A stretch of DNA of 64,000 nucleotides from Thalassia testudinum (taxonomy: Eukaryota > Streptophyta > Magnoliopsida > Alismatales > Hydrocharitaceae): the NCBI GenBank assembly GCA_037157565.1, contig JAZHRO010000014.1:97867501-97931500 (forward strand). The letters are read 5' to 3'. Positions 11,718-23,858 of the stretch are shown piece by piece. The translations under genes were made by a program, and so were the position numbers. Every line of letters begins with the position of its first letter. The first letter of the stretch is position 1. The notes beneath the pieces are model-generated. The model was not told where the DNA came from. It saw only the letters and a list, made by a program, of their open reading frames with translations, and searched no databases.

Positions 11718-12585
11718 TGTCTTACAAGTTAACAACGCAACCGACGAATGATAAATTCGTACTTTAAATACTAGTCTCCAATTTTAAGCAAGTAGTGAAA
11801 AGAATCTAGCTCTTGGGGACTCCACTTAGCTCAACTTAGTTGAGCTAAGTTACCTTAACTACTCCAGCTAGCTAGGTCCTCCCCTGGAAGATCAGACCCA
11901 ACTCACATCAGCATACCTTAGTAGAAGCCAGCTTACTATAGCTTGGCTTAGCAGCTAGCAAAAACTAGCAAGTTAAGCTAGCTAAAGTAGATTCTTTCCA
12001 TCTTCTTAAGCAGCCACAAGCTCCTATGTAGCTCTAAGCATCTCCTTCTCATCTCCTCTCTTCAAAACCCTAGCTCCAGATACCTCCAACCCTACTTCCT
12101 GCTAGCTAAGCTAGCTAAGCTAGCTTGGCTTAGCTAGTCACCTCCTCGGCACCAACAACCTAACCCTAATTCCCACCTAACTAGCTCCACCAAGTAAGCC
12201 CACCTAAGCTTCCACCAAAGCTACCCTACTCCACCTCAACTTGGTGCCAACAAGACACACCTGTTCAACCCACACCATCACCAAAAGACACGATGAAAAT
12301 GGCACCAAAAACCACCTCCAACCACCTTAGTTTTTGGCGCCAACTTTCCCTTCATCCTAACCATCCATCTAACACCTAAACCCATCCTAACCCTTCCTAA
12401 CTTGGCACCAAAATAACCTTCTAGAAGACACCCAAGTTGGCACCAATTTGTGGTGTCTCTTCACCACCAAAAGCCGCCAACATCACCATAACTAGCCCCT
12501 TCCCAACCCTTGGATCACCTAACTACCCTCATCATCCAATCCTAGCCATCCATCCAAAGGTCATGCCAACCACCATTCCCCACCT

Positions 12586-12594
12586 CTATAAAAA
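12586..12594 (+). promoter_or_regulatory. TATA box in the element 4 LTR
   Basis: TCTATAAAAAC in a C-rich context, about 1.3 kb before the LTR 3' end. Likely promoter of element 4; inferred from sequence and position. Confidence 0.45.
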
Positions 12595-13938
12595 CCCTCC
12601 TAACCACCACTAATTCATCATTCTCCCTTAGTTTATTTTCTACCTAATCCACCCATAGCCCATGACCAAGGAGAAGAAGGAGAGACGATTAAGGGGGCAA
12701 CATACCTGCCCCCTTGGTGCCTTCTTCTTCTCATTTCTTCTTCTTGTGCCACGCCAAGGAGGAGGACCTTTTCCATTAAAGGAGGATGGCCAGGCAGAGG
12801 AGAAGAATCTAGGGTGGACATCTACCCTTAGAGAAGCAAGAGCACGCCCTCCCCTAGGGCTTGCCAAAGAGGAAGACACCATTTTAGAGGAGTTGTTCAA
12901 GGAAGGAGAAGAAGGAATTCTTCTTTTCAAGCCAAGGAGCAACTAGGCTTGGAGCAAGAAGACTCTCTTCTTCACCATTACCATCATAGGATTTCTATTT
13001 TTATTGCTTTTGTATTTTCCATTTCAAGTAGAAGCATTCCACTACATGTTTTTGTAAAACACAAATTCCATCAAATCAATTTGCCTTCTTTTCAATCTTT
13101 GTCGCATTTGTTTTTATCTTTCTCTAGCACCTTTTCACTCCCTCTCCCTAATTACTCTAGTCGTCCACGTGCCTAGAGTGAGCTTAGGGAGAGGCTATTC
13201 TTGTCACCTCAGTAATAGTTTAGTAAATTAGGTGTAGATCATTTTTTTGGCAACTTTGTGAGTGCCCGTTATTTCAAAATAAAAAAAAAATCATATATGC
13301 AAAAATACTAAAAAGAAAGTTGATTTCCTATCTTTTAAGTAAGAGATCTGAAATTGCAAACATTGCCCCCTTGGACGACCCTAGATACTTCACAATCTAG
13401 GTTTAAAAATTTAAAAGCGATTGCGATTTGGATTGTTACAACGACTTAAAAACTCGCTTTTACAAATCACGTCATTTTTTGCATCAGCATCTCTTCCTCT
13501 ATCTCTCCCTCTGAACATCTCCAAGCATCTCCTACTCCCTCTTCCTCCAACAACCACCAAGGCCACCCTTGGTGCATCGCTGCTACTCTCCCCAACCTCT
13601 CCAAAGGCCACCAAGGACCACCCTTGGTGCCCTTGTTCTAGTAGATAGATCGTTGTTTTATTTCTAGTAGTTCTAGTAGTTTTCCTAGTGATTTTTCTAG
13701 TTCTAGTTATTCTTTTGCCTGAACAGCCTGATTATTATTTGAACAAATTTGCTTCATATATATATTTGATTGTTCTAGTTCTAGTTAGTTCTAAATCAAT
13801 ATTACAATCAGGTCATTCTATTGCCTCCCTAAGTTCAACAGGGACTCACCATCTCATTATATTTTATTTGTTTCGACGTATTTTCGCATTATACTACAAC
13901 TTAATTATCTTAAAATGCGATTTTACAACCGGGCAAAT

Positions 13939-13956
13939 TGGCGTCATTGCCGGTGA
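13939..13956 (+). promoter_or_regulatory. Degenerate tRNA-Asp primer binding site, element 4
   Basis: TGGCGTCATTGCCGGTGA differs at three positions from the site in element 1. It lies between the LTR end and the leader, which fixes element 4 as plus strand. Confidence 0.7.
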
Positions 13957-15250
13957 GGCATAGCGATTCTTGATTTAATATCTGATTTAGTGTATTTTTC
14001 TTTGATGTGCAGGTATGAAACATGAATTTGCGCAAGCATCGAGTGTAGGTGAGGGAAATCTAGTGCACATCAGTAGGAATTTGGATTTGGATTTGATTTC
14101 ATATTAGGATAGGAGTTATTTGGAAAAAGAACAATATTAGGATTTCATTTATTAGGTAGTTAGGATTTGCTTTGCATAATTTTTTTTTTCTTACTATTAT
14201 TTTTTCTAGAAATTGGATATGACTTTTAAAATTCATTTACCATGTTTCTAGCAAACCAAAAATTTTGAAATTTGGGCCGGTACTATATTTTTAAATTATC
14301 TTTCCAATGCTACCATTCCCAAGAAAAAATTTAATTTTTGGATTTTTGAAAAATTCATGAAGTGTACAGGGGTCAAACAGATTGAAATCTGGAATTTTCT
14401 GAACTAAAAAAATCAATTTCGAACAGCACACAAATCTAATTGACCTAGAAATGGTGGAGTTTGAAAGATAATTAAGTTAGATTTCATTCCCATATTTTTC
14501 TCAAATTTTTGGATCACACTTGTACTATTTCAAAATGAAAAACCAACTCGGGGTCAAAATCTCAAATCTTACCCCCTGCTAGTTAAAAATTCATATATAT
14601 TTATTTGAGAAAGTAAAAATTTTGAAAAAATATTTTATAAAAAGATTATTAAGAAGGGAATCCTCCTACAAATTTTTACATCATTTGGATTCCAATTATA
14701 TTTTAGAGAGTATTTTGAATTTAACTATGGTTTATCTAGTCAATTGCCTGAGCCCTAGGTTTAACCTTTAGGATCACATTTAGAGACCACATTGGACTAG
14801 CCTGGACTCAATTGAGTCCAGTGATTAGTTGGTGAGACGAGTCACCTTGTGGACCACTCACCACACATCCAAACTGAAGAAGAAAAGGTTGAAAAATTGA
14901 AAAGAATATCTTAATAACCTACATTCATCTTTTTACTACTGGATGGTCTCAACCTTTTTAGCCAAACCTAGTGTCTAAGCCTAGAAGGTAGTGTCAAACG
15001 ATCACATCTAAGGGTCACAAAGGAATTGGAGGCGAAAATCGAAGGAAGAACCTTCCTTTTTGTCCCCTCATAAATAGATTGGCCATGTTAGCTTAAGGGG
15101 CGGGAATCATTTTTAGTCGGTTTCTTGATGAATTTTCTTCAACAATTTAAACCTAAATGAAATATCTGGTCATCGATTCTAAAGGACCATTTTGATTAAC
15201 AAGACCTTATCCTTGTTTGGCTTGCCTACACCAACTCTTGTTGTTAGTGT
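13957..15250 (+). other. Element 4 leader, no gene
   Basis: AT-rich untranslated leader between PBS and Gag start. I see no coding sequence and no clear match to the element 1/3 leader. Confidence 0.5.
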
Positions 15251-16605
15251 ATGCAAGGAAGAAGGTCTTTAAGACCTAAATTAGTTGGACTTTACGAACC
15301 AAACCCGAGGCGGCGAAGGAGACTTTTGCCCGACTCTTCTTCCCAACTTGCATCTTCCTCTCGATTAGCTGAGATGGCAAATCTTGGTCCTGGACCTAGT
15401 CAGGGCTTTGAAAATCTAGACCTAATGGCTCAGCTGGAAGCCAAGGTCGGGAATCAGAATAGAGATATGAGCAGAGTATTGATAGGATTCTCCCTACACT
15501 AGATAGGATGCTGCATCCACCATGCGAAGAACAACCGTGGGACTTTTAGGATTGGGTAACTAAGATTGTGGCACCTCAAATCCGGATTCTCGCAAGCGGA
15601 GATGCATTCAAGCTGAAGTTGAACATAATAAGTCTGATTTATACTCATTTTCATGGAAACTCGAATGAGGATCCCTTCCGGCACATTGAGGATCTAAGTC
15701 GAATCGCAGAATCAGTTCGGCCTAGAAATATTGATATAGGGATTATTCTCATGAAGCTTTTTCCATTCTCTCTTAAGGATAAAGCTTCTTATTGGTTCAG
15801 GACCATCGGGAGCCAATTGGAACTTGGGTGGAATTACATCATGAATTCCTCCAAAAGTTCTTCCCGATTAGTCAAACAAATGAGATGAGGCATGCAATTA
15901 CAACTTTCTCCCAAGGATTGGGGGAGAAATTGCATGACGCCTGGAATAGATTTCATGACCTTCTCAGGAAATGCCCGCGCCATGGTGTACCTAGATGGCA
16001 CCAAGCACAAGTCTTTTACCATGGGCTGGATGACACATGTTGGTACCTGGCCGATGCATCTAGTGGTGAGAATTTCCTCACAAAGGACAAGAACAACGCA
16101 TTTGAACTATTTGAGTCCTTAGTAGAGAACTCAATGAATGCTGCATCTATGAACCAATTCCAGCAACCTGGACAGCAACGAGTTAGTCTCCATGAAGCTC
16201 ATGCCGAATCTGCCCGAGCTCATATGGGCATTATCACCAAGAAGCTGGATAAGGTGGATCTGCTCGACAAGAAGCTTGACTAATTGATTTGAGCTAGACC
16301 TAGATTTCCTGGCAATTCAACTGCATCCCACTCTTCTTTCGCATCCCAAGCCCCTCTTGCTCGAGTACATTTACTCACTTGGGATGTATCTTCTCCATCT
16401 TCATGGGATCTTGCATATTAGGAACCTGTGAATAATCTGGATTTGGCACCATACAATCAGGGTTATGCACCCCATGATGATAATAGTGTGTATTCCTTTG
16501 ATTAATATGTGTCTCAGACATCTTCGGACTATGAAGATGTCAATGCTATCTAAGGTTACGAGCATAATAACCCATATTCAAAGACATATAATCTTAGTTG
16601 GTGCC
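15251..16605 (+). pseudogene. Element 4 gag, 5' part (several frameshifts)
   Basis: Starts MQGRRSLRPK, matching the Gag start of elements 1 and 2. Open pieces in three frames (15251-15502, 15568-15888, 15792-16283) read as a Gag domain: DPFRHIEDLSRIAES, FSLKDKASYWF, then ITTFSQGLGEKLHDAWNRFH and CPRHGVPRW. In-frame stops and indels break it. At 16560-16605 it reads NNPYSKTYNLSW and is cut by element 2; the next codons are at 27946. As in element 1, the stretch before this motif has no CCHC zinc knuckle (it reads TSSDYEDVNAI). Confidence 0.88.
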
Positions 16606-18343
16606 TGACTGGTCGATTATTCGCTTTAAAGTCGTTTGCAGTTTAATGTGGTGGAAAAATCGACTAATCAATATTTAAAAAGAAATAACCACTCGCAGAG
16701 GAGCGGGTCGTATCCACAGGGAGGCAATGACGTATTAAAATTCACACCAGTTAAAAACGTTTGTTCGTAGTCAGTTTGGACAAGAATCAAGCCAAAATTG
16801 CCTTCAGATTAAGGTTTAAGCAAGAAACAATGTTGAAATAGCAATTCTGAGAAACTAGAGGATATTTTCCGCAATGCAAAATCAATAAAATATGATTAAA
16901 AAGTGACAATGGCAGAAAATGTAATTTTTAATTGGCAGGTTACTGTAGCAAAAGAGGGGATTCTTTCCCCTTTGTCTTGCGCGACGAGGAGTGGATGGCC
17001 GGGCACGGGAAGCTTGGAGGAAGTCCCTTGGACTGAGGGCTTCGAAGCGGTGGTGGCGGTGTGTCGTGCGGTGGCCGGACGAGCTCCGGTGGAGGTGGCT
17101 GCAGCCGGTGCCGCAGCTGCTTTGGCGTGAGCGGTGAGGACTACTGCGCACCGCTGGCGGTTCTGCAGGCGCGGGAGAAGGGCGCTGCAGGTGGCTTCAG
17201 GCGAGTGCGCAAGCTGTTGCGCGTGGAGAGCGGGTGCTGCTGGCGGTTCTGCAGGCGCGGGAGGAGAGCGTTGTAGGCTGGTGGGAGCAGTTGGTGGTTC
17301 GGCAGGTGCGGGTGAGGTTGCGGTTGGAGTTCTCCAGGCGTGGTTGCGGTTGCAGGCGCGGGAGCGGTTGCGGTTGGAATTCTGCAGGCTGAGCGGGTGC
17401 GGGTGCGGGTGCGTGGTTGGAGGTGAGTGGGTACACAGCCTCTTGGCAGAGGGTGCTGGAGCAGCTGGAGGTGATCGGGTGGCTCTGCAGGCGCGGGAAG
17501 AGGGCGCTGCATGCTGAGCGGGTGCAGTTGGAGGGGGCGTGCGTGGAAGGTGGAGTGGGCAGATGCGGTTTTGCGGGTGCAGGTGGACTTTAGACGGGTA
17601 CGTAGGCGGGTGGTCGCAGGTGAGCGGGTAGCTTCAGACGTCCGGGAAATTTCACGGATGTCTTAAGTGAATGAGAAAGTGATTGCAATGACGGTGGTTG
17701 CGGCGGTGGTGGTTGGTGACGACGGCTAGGGAGATGCACGCTAAGGTGCTCACGGTAATGCGGGCGAGCTCTGGATGGCGGTGTGGCCTGTCACACCACA
17801 CGCCCACGGGGGTGGAGGCTCGCCGCCACGATTGAGGCCGACAGTATGGAATGGAAGCGTGGAAATCTCTCTGCACAGTGGTGGGTCGGTGGTGGAGGCC
17901 TCCCGAGCTCAGCTGCCTCTCTCCTCCTGTTGTAGTGTCCTGCACAAATTTGAAATCAGCTACCCAACCAGATCCAACACATCTGCTCCTCCTTGAATGG
18001 GTTCTTCACTGCGGCAGCTGGTGGCGTTGTAGCGGCAGCCAGCTGTTCTTGCAAGAAGAAGAATAAAGAAAATAATGTTAAAATATTAGGGTCATTTATA
18101 TACAGACCCTCAACTTCTTTGTTAATGAAAACAATGTACCTAATTGGTTATCTAATTAGATGAATGTCATTCTAAGCTAATTCTAAATGCACTTAAAATA
18201 TGAATGCAATGCATGGATTATGTAATTAAATTAAAACTATGAATTAATCTATTTACATCCTAATTTATGCTAAATAAATGTTAGAATTAACCTAATGTGC
18301 AGGCACTTAAATACTTAAATAGCCCACAACTATGGGCTAATCA
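16606..18343 (-). repeat. Element 2 3' LTR (1738 bp)
   Basis: On the minus strand starts TGATTAGCCCATAGTTGTGG and ends ...AATCGACCAGTCA. Contains a GC-rich central part (16980-17640) whose long ORFs are low-complexity shadows, and a TATA box at 18095-18102. Pairs with 26196-27945. Confidence 0.93.
18095..18102 (-). promoter_or_regulatory. TATA box, element 2 3' LTR
   Basis: TATATAAA on the minus strand; the copy in the other LTR lies at 27705-27712. Promoter role inferred. Confidence 0.5.
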
Positions 18344-18356
18344 AATACCCCCATGC
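18344..18356 (-). promoter_or_regulatory. Polypurine tract, element 2
   Basis: Minus strand ...GGCATGGGGGTATT directly before the 3' LTR start, the expected primer site for plus-strand cDNA. The same block precedes the 3' LTR of element 3 (44893-44904). Confidence 0.75.
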
Positions 18357-19574
18357 CTAGTTTTTGCTAGTCCCTAGCAAAATTAAGCTAAACCTAGCAC
18401 TCCAAGTAGACTAGTCAACTCACTTAGTCATCCTTCAGAAGCATATTAAGTTCAGACTCTAGACCCAAGGTTCCTAAGTAGTTGCTAAGTTACAAACTAG
18501 GTCGGCTAAAGACGAGTTGTAGGCATAAGTTTCCCTGATTTCTGACTCTACCCTAAAGTTTATTGATCCCTGAGATTAAAGCATCCGTGCCTGTGCATTG
18601 GTCTGAGTTATTTGAGTTAAAGGATCTTTTTTTTTTTTTTAATATACATTTTTTTTTTGTTTGATTCTTTTAAGTCTAACCTCAGATCAGCTATCAACAC
18701 GGTCTGTGTCGGATTCATTGTCCCCATTACCATACCTCGAAGGGTGCCCGGCTTTCGATGCTTCGAGATAGCACCGCCCATAACGACCCCAAGAACTCTT
18801 GGCAATCGAAACTTTGAGATAGTATTGCCCATGGATTTCTCAAGCGAATTCAAGCCTATGGCAATCGGCACTTCGAGATAGGGCCGCCCATGGTACCTGA
18901 ACCGCACAATGCGCTTACATGGCCCTAGTAGGATGGATATCCTAAGAGACAAGCGCCGAGGAGGTAATATGTTATCATCGCATCCTCAAGGTGAGTATAT
19001 ACTCCTCCTCTCCTGCGACGGGAACTCTTCCAATCAAAATGTGTTTTCAAGCCTCTCCTAAGTCAAAATTAAGAGAACCAAATCTCTTTTTAGAAAGACA
19101 GAAATTAAGTTAATTACCGGACCATGTGTGTGAAATTTGGATGCTTGGGTTACAAGGACCCGTAAACCAAAAGGTAGAATAAGACTCCAGGTACTACCCC
19201 ACCTTTTAACTCAAACCCTAGCTTCCCTTCCTCAACCTCTTGAGGAATGGTCCGCAACTTAACTCCTACTTAAGTTTTTAAGTTCACAAAGGACCCTAAA
19301 GGTCTAAAGCTAGTAGCTCATTTAGCTTCTAAAGTTTGACCCTAGAATTAATTTAGTCTACCCTAGAGTTCTGATTTGCTTAAGAATGCAAGATCTAGCA
19401 AGTTAAGCTCAAAACCTTTTTTTTTCTCTCTTTTTCTTTTTCTTTTTTTTTTATATGCATGCTATAAACAAAATGCCTCAGGTCCTCTCCCCCATGCCTA
19501 GTTCAAACAATGTCCTCATTGAAAACAAAAAAAAGCTAAAGGAAGATATTACCTGAGGCGGAGAATGGTAGGAG
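18357..19574 (-). other. Element 2 3' untranslated region with threefold repeat
   Basis: Non-coding region between the pol stop and the polypurine tract. It holds three imperfect copies of a ~35-bp motif (18747-18785, 18801-18834, 18860-18894; plus-strand core GGCAATCG...TTCGAGATAG...GCCCATGG), then TATCCTAAGAGACAAGC. The same block in the same order occurs in element 3 (45331-45476 and following). A second G-rich purine tract (minus TAGGCATGGGGGAGAGGACC, 19481-19500) lies just after the pol stop. Function unknown. Confidence 0.7.
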
Positions 19575-21755
19575 CTAAGGCTCCTCAAGAGTGACTTCGT
19601 CAACCAGATGGCCGTCTAAAGTTATATACGGTTTTAACCGTTGACCGTTGATGATAAAGGGAGTTGCTGAAGAGGAAGGATTTTTGATCTCCACAGCTCC
19701 ATGCGGAAATACTTTGGTGATTATGTAAGGCCCATCCCAACGAAATTTTAACTTCCCAGGAAAAAGCTTAAGTCTGGAATTGAAAAGCCAGACTTGTTGG
19801 TTGGGCTCAAAGGTCTTTCGAAGAATAAACTTATCATGCAAGACCTTAATTCTTTCTTTATAAGCTTGAGAGGTGTCATAAGCATCATTCCTCAGCTCCT
19901 CAAGCTCACTTAATTCTAGAAATCGTGCCTTACCTGCCTTCTCTAAATCCATGTTAACACTTCGAATAGCCCAAAGTGCTTTATGTTCCAACTCAATAGG
20001 TAAATGGCTTGCTTTTCCATACACAATCCGAAAGGGAGAAGTACCCAAAGGGGTCTTATAGACCGTTCGATAAGCCCACAAAGCATCATCGAGCTTTTGG
20101 GACCAATCTTTCCTATCAGGTCTAATGGTCTTTTCCAAAATATTTTTTATCTCCCTATTTGATACTTCAACCTGGCCACTTGTCTGAGGGTGGTAAGGGG
20201 TAGCGACCTTGTGAGTCACTCCCAAACTCTTAATTAACCGATTGAAGTGGTGGTTTCGGAAATGAGGTCCCCCATCACTTATAATAGTCTTGGGGCAGCC
20301 GAAACGGGATATGATATTGGCCTTCACAAATTTCAAAACCACAGAGTGGTCATTTGTGCACGTAGGAATGGCCTCTATCCATTTAGAGACATAATCAACT
20401 GCCACCAAGATATATTCAAAACCATGGGACGACGGGAAGGGGCCCATAAAGTCAATTCCCCACACATCAAAAATTTCAACAGGTTGAATAGGATGTTGAG
20501 GCATTTCATTCTTCTTCCCAATCGTTCCAGTCCGTTGACATCTAATACAGGCCTTAACAAAATTATGAGAATCCTTAAATAAGGAAGGCCACCAAAAATC
20601 AGACTGGAGAACCTTAAAAGTAGTTTTCTTAGCACCAAAGTGTCCTCCACAATGAAGTTCATGGCAAAAACTCAGCACACTTTGTTGTTCCTCTTCAGGC
20701 ACACAACGTCTCAATACTTGATCTTGTCCAATTCTAAATAATTCTGGCTCTTCCCAATGAAAATATCTTGCTTGAGAAATGAATCTCTTTCTTTTCTGCT
20801 CATCCCAAGAGCTAAGAGTTTGTCTAGTGACCAAGTAATTTACAATGTCTGCATACCAAGGTAAAGTTGGTGTTACCGCCATCAGAGTTTCATCGGGAAA
20901 TGTCTCGCGAATGTCTTCAGAAATAGAGTCATTAAGAGGAAGGCGAGACAGGTGGTCAGCCACAACATTTTCTACTCCTTTCTTTTCACGTATTTCCAAG
21001 TCAAATTCTTGAAGGAGTAAGATCCACCTAATCAGACGTGGCTTAGAATCTTTCTTAGCAATGAGATGTTTCACTGCTGCATGATCAGTAAAAATAACCA
21101 CCTTAGACCCAAGTAAATAAGACCTAAACTTCTCCAGAGCAAAAACTACAGCAAGTAATTCTTTTTCAGTGACGGTGTAGTTTTGCTGAGGTTCGGTTAA
21201 AGTCTTGCTTGCATAATGCAGCACATGAGGTCTTCCCTCAACCCTTTGTCCAAGGACTGCTCCCACTGCATAATCCGAAGCATCACACATAAGCTCAAAT
21301 AGGAGTTTCCAATCAGGAGCTTGGAGAACAGGTGCAGAGATCAAGGCCTCGGCACACTTTGAATCAAAACTGAAGGAAGATTCCTTCGCCAACAAGTCAC
21401 AAAGTGGCCTAGAAATCTTACTAAAATTTTTAATAAAGTGCCTGTAAAAGCCAGCATGGCCCAGAAAGGATCTAATCTTTTTGACATTCGTAGGCAATGG
21501 AAGTTTGGAAATAGAATCAATCTTGGCTTTATCTACTTCCAAACCTTGCTCGGATACAACATGCCCAAGTACAATTCCTTTCTGTACCATGAAGTGACTT
21601 TTCTCCCAGCTGAGGACTAAACTGGTCTCCTTACATCGTTTCAACACATTCTCCAGGTGCAGGAGACACTGGTCGAAAGACGAGCCATAAATGGAGAAGT
21701 CATCCATAAATACTTCGACACACTCATCAATCATGTCCGAAATGATAAACATCAT
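19575..21755 (-). pseudogene. Element 2 pol: RT end, RNase H, integrase
   Basis: 726 codons, same frame as the preceding segments, separated by TGA at 21756-21758. Begins in RT just before FMDDFSIYG, then RNase H ([24 protein letters not shown]). The integrase zinc finger follows ([11 protein letters not shown] ... CIRCQR, HHCC), then a core with [17 protein letters not shown] and [11 protein letters not shown] (D, D, E), and a C-terminal region ending at 19575. There is no chromodomain, which fits Athila rather than chromoviruses. This part alone is intact, but translation from Gag cannot reach it. Confidence 0.93.
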
Positions 21756-22187
21756 TCACTGCTGGAAAGTTGCAGGGGCATTACATAATCCAAACGGCAT
21801 ACGCGTGAAAGCAAAAGTACCGTAAGGACTCGTGAATGTCATCTTTTCCTGGTCATCAGGAAAGACTGCCACCTGATTGTACCCAGAATATCCATCGAGA
21901 AAGCAATAATACTTATTCCCTGCCAATTTTTTGAGAATTTGATCAAAAAAAGGCAAAGGAAAGTGATCCTTCTGGGTAGCGGTGTTCAGCTTGCGGTAAT
22001 CAATACAGACCCTCCATCCAGTTGAGGGTCTGGTGACAACTTGTTCACCTTGGTCGTTGAGTTCCATAGTAAAGCCTACCTTCTTTGGCACCACATGAAT
22101 GGGACAGACCCATTTACTATCAGCAATGGGATATATGATCCCAGCGTCCGACCACTTCAGGATTTCCTTTTTTACAACCTCCCTCAT
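21756..22187 (-). pseudogene. Element 2 pol: RT fingers and palm
   Basis: 143 codons of reverse transcriptase between a TAG (22206-22208) and a TGA (21756-21758), both in the gag-pol frame. Motifs: KKEILKWSDAGIIYPI, WRVCIDYRKLN, FPLPFFDQ, FCFLDGYSGYNQ-like, MPFGLCNAPATFQ. The TAG replaces the codon that is CAG (Gln) in the homologous motif of element 1; the TGA replaces a Cys codon. Confidence 0.92.
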
Positions 22188-22205
22188 ATTAGGGTTCAGA
22201 CGTCT

Positions 22206-23849
22206 CTACATGTCCCTAAAAGGCTTGATGGAATCATCAGTATAAATGTGGTGCATGCAGAGTGTAGAGTCTATACCCTTAATGTCAGCAATGCTCCAAG
22301 CAATAGCTTCCTTGTGCCTAGACAGGCATTCAATCAAGGCTCCCTCCTGTGCCTCAGACAGCATAGCCGAAATGATAACGGGGAGCGTATCATTGGCACC
22401 TAGGAAAACACACTTGAGAGTGTCAGGGAGGGGTTTCAACTCAAGGTTGGGGGCTTGTATGGTTGAGGGTTTCATAATAGATGTCCCCATCTCAGGTAGC
22501 AAATCTACCTTCGACGGAAATGATGGGGGAAGAGACTCAGCAGAAACTCCTAGCAATTCCTCTAGTTCTAGTATATCCCCTTCACATTCCTCCAAGTGAT
22601 GGGAATGCTCATTTAGCATGACATGCTGAAGGGGGTCATCACATAACATTGCAGGAGTTGCCTCTTCAATCAGGTTATCTATCACCTCAACTTGAGAACA
22701 AACCTCAAGTCCAGCTTGTTTGTAAGCATCAAACACATTAAGCCAGATTTTCCTGTTCCCAAAGCCCATTTTCAATGCCCCAGTATTGCAATTAATTGAA
22801 GCATGGGAAGTTGCAAGGAAGGGGCGGCCCAAAATGATGGAGGGTTTGGTTGGCTTGTTGGTAGGGTCAGTGTCCAAAACTAAGAAGTCAACGGGAAAGA
22901 AGAAATCCTCCACTCTTACGAGGACATCTTCCAAAATTCCCCGTGGTGTCTTAAGTGATCGATCAGCAACTTGAAGGATTACAGGGCTAGGCTTCAGATT
23001 GCCTCCCCCAAGTTGTTCATACACATAGCTCGGAAGGATGTTCACCCCCGCACCCAGATCAAGTAGAGCCTCATCAATTTGTAAGTCATCGATAACTACA
23101 GAGATGTATGGGGCTCCTGGGTCCTTAAGTTTTGGGGGTGTGCCATGTTGAACAATTGAGCTAACAGAATCAGGCAGGACAACTTTTGATTGGACCTGTT
23201 TTCTAGATTGCCGCTTTTTCGTGCAAAGGTCCTTTAAGAAGCGGGCATAAGATGGAATCTGCCTGATAGCTTCAAGCAAAGGAAGGTTAATCTGTACTTG
23301 CTTGAAAGTTTCCATAATCTCATCCGTCTTATCTTTGGCTCCAAATGAGCCAGCAGAAGTCTGCCCAGAGGTGGATAAGCACTTTGGAAAAGGCACTCTC
23401 GATCTCTGGGTGGAAGGGTTGTCATGTCGAGTAAGGGGTGGAACAGTGGCAACTTCTTCCGGTGAGGTGATTTCAAGCAGAGAAGATTTGGGCAAATCTT
23501 CTCCGGTGGGGGTGAAAGTCGGGGTGGATGGTTTTTTAGGGGGTGAGACTATAGGAGCATCGGGCTTGGAAATTTCTTTCCCACTCCTCAGAATAGTCAC
23601 CGCCTGAGCATGCTCCCTAAAGACAATCCCTTTTCCTTTAGGATTTTCCTCAGTAGCACTAGGAAACTTCCTAGTCTCCCTCTGTCTAACAGCCTCAACA
23701 AGGTGTCCAATTTGTGATTTCATCTCATGTATAGCCTTGTCATGAGATTGGATGATGGCACTTTGACTTTCTTGCATAGTTTTCAACATCGCCTTCAATT
23801 CATCCATCTCAGAGGTTTTAGGTTGGGCAAAGGTCTGAGGTTGGTTCAT
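22206..23849 (-). pseudogene. Element 2 Gag end, protease and linker to RT
   Basis: 547 codons. N-terminal coiled-coil-like segment (SEMDELKAMLKTMQESQSA), then TILRSGKEI, the block VQINLPLLEAIRQIPSYARF shared with elements 1 and 4, and a retroviral-type aspartic protease with LLDLGAGVNILPS and IILGRPFLAT. It ends just before the RT at TAG 22206-22208. The protease would cut the polyprotein into Gag, RT-RH and integrase. Confidence 0.9.
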
Positions 23850-23858
23850 TAGATGGTT

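Larger units (their letters stand above)
11723..16605 (+). mobile_element. Element 4, 5' part: decayed plus-strand Athila-like element
   Basis: Contains an LTR-like region ending near 13914-13930, a degenerate tRNA-Asp PBS, a leader and broken gag. The element resumes at 27946-28524 and 31267-31730 after two insertions. The LTR end (CTCCCTAAGTTCAACAGGG, 13825-13845) resembles the LTR end at 31731-31830 read on the opposite strand, so both belong to one family. The left LTR boundary is unresolved; the copia-type solo LTR sits close to it. A TATA box lies at 12586-12594. No 3' LTR in plus orientation was found downstream. Confidence 0.75.

Noticed and set aside
17061..17517. Several ORFs of 70-130 aa in GC-rich DNA (also 26472-27203 and 29188-29763)
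   Set aside because: They lie inside LTRs, are low-complexity, overlap in many frames and are not conserved between the two LTR copies of element 2.
18357..19574. Env-like ORF between integrase and 3' LTR of element 2
   Set aside because: Some Athila elements have one, but no ORF beyond ~110 codons is present here and none shows a membrane segment pattern.
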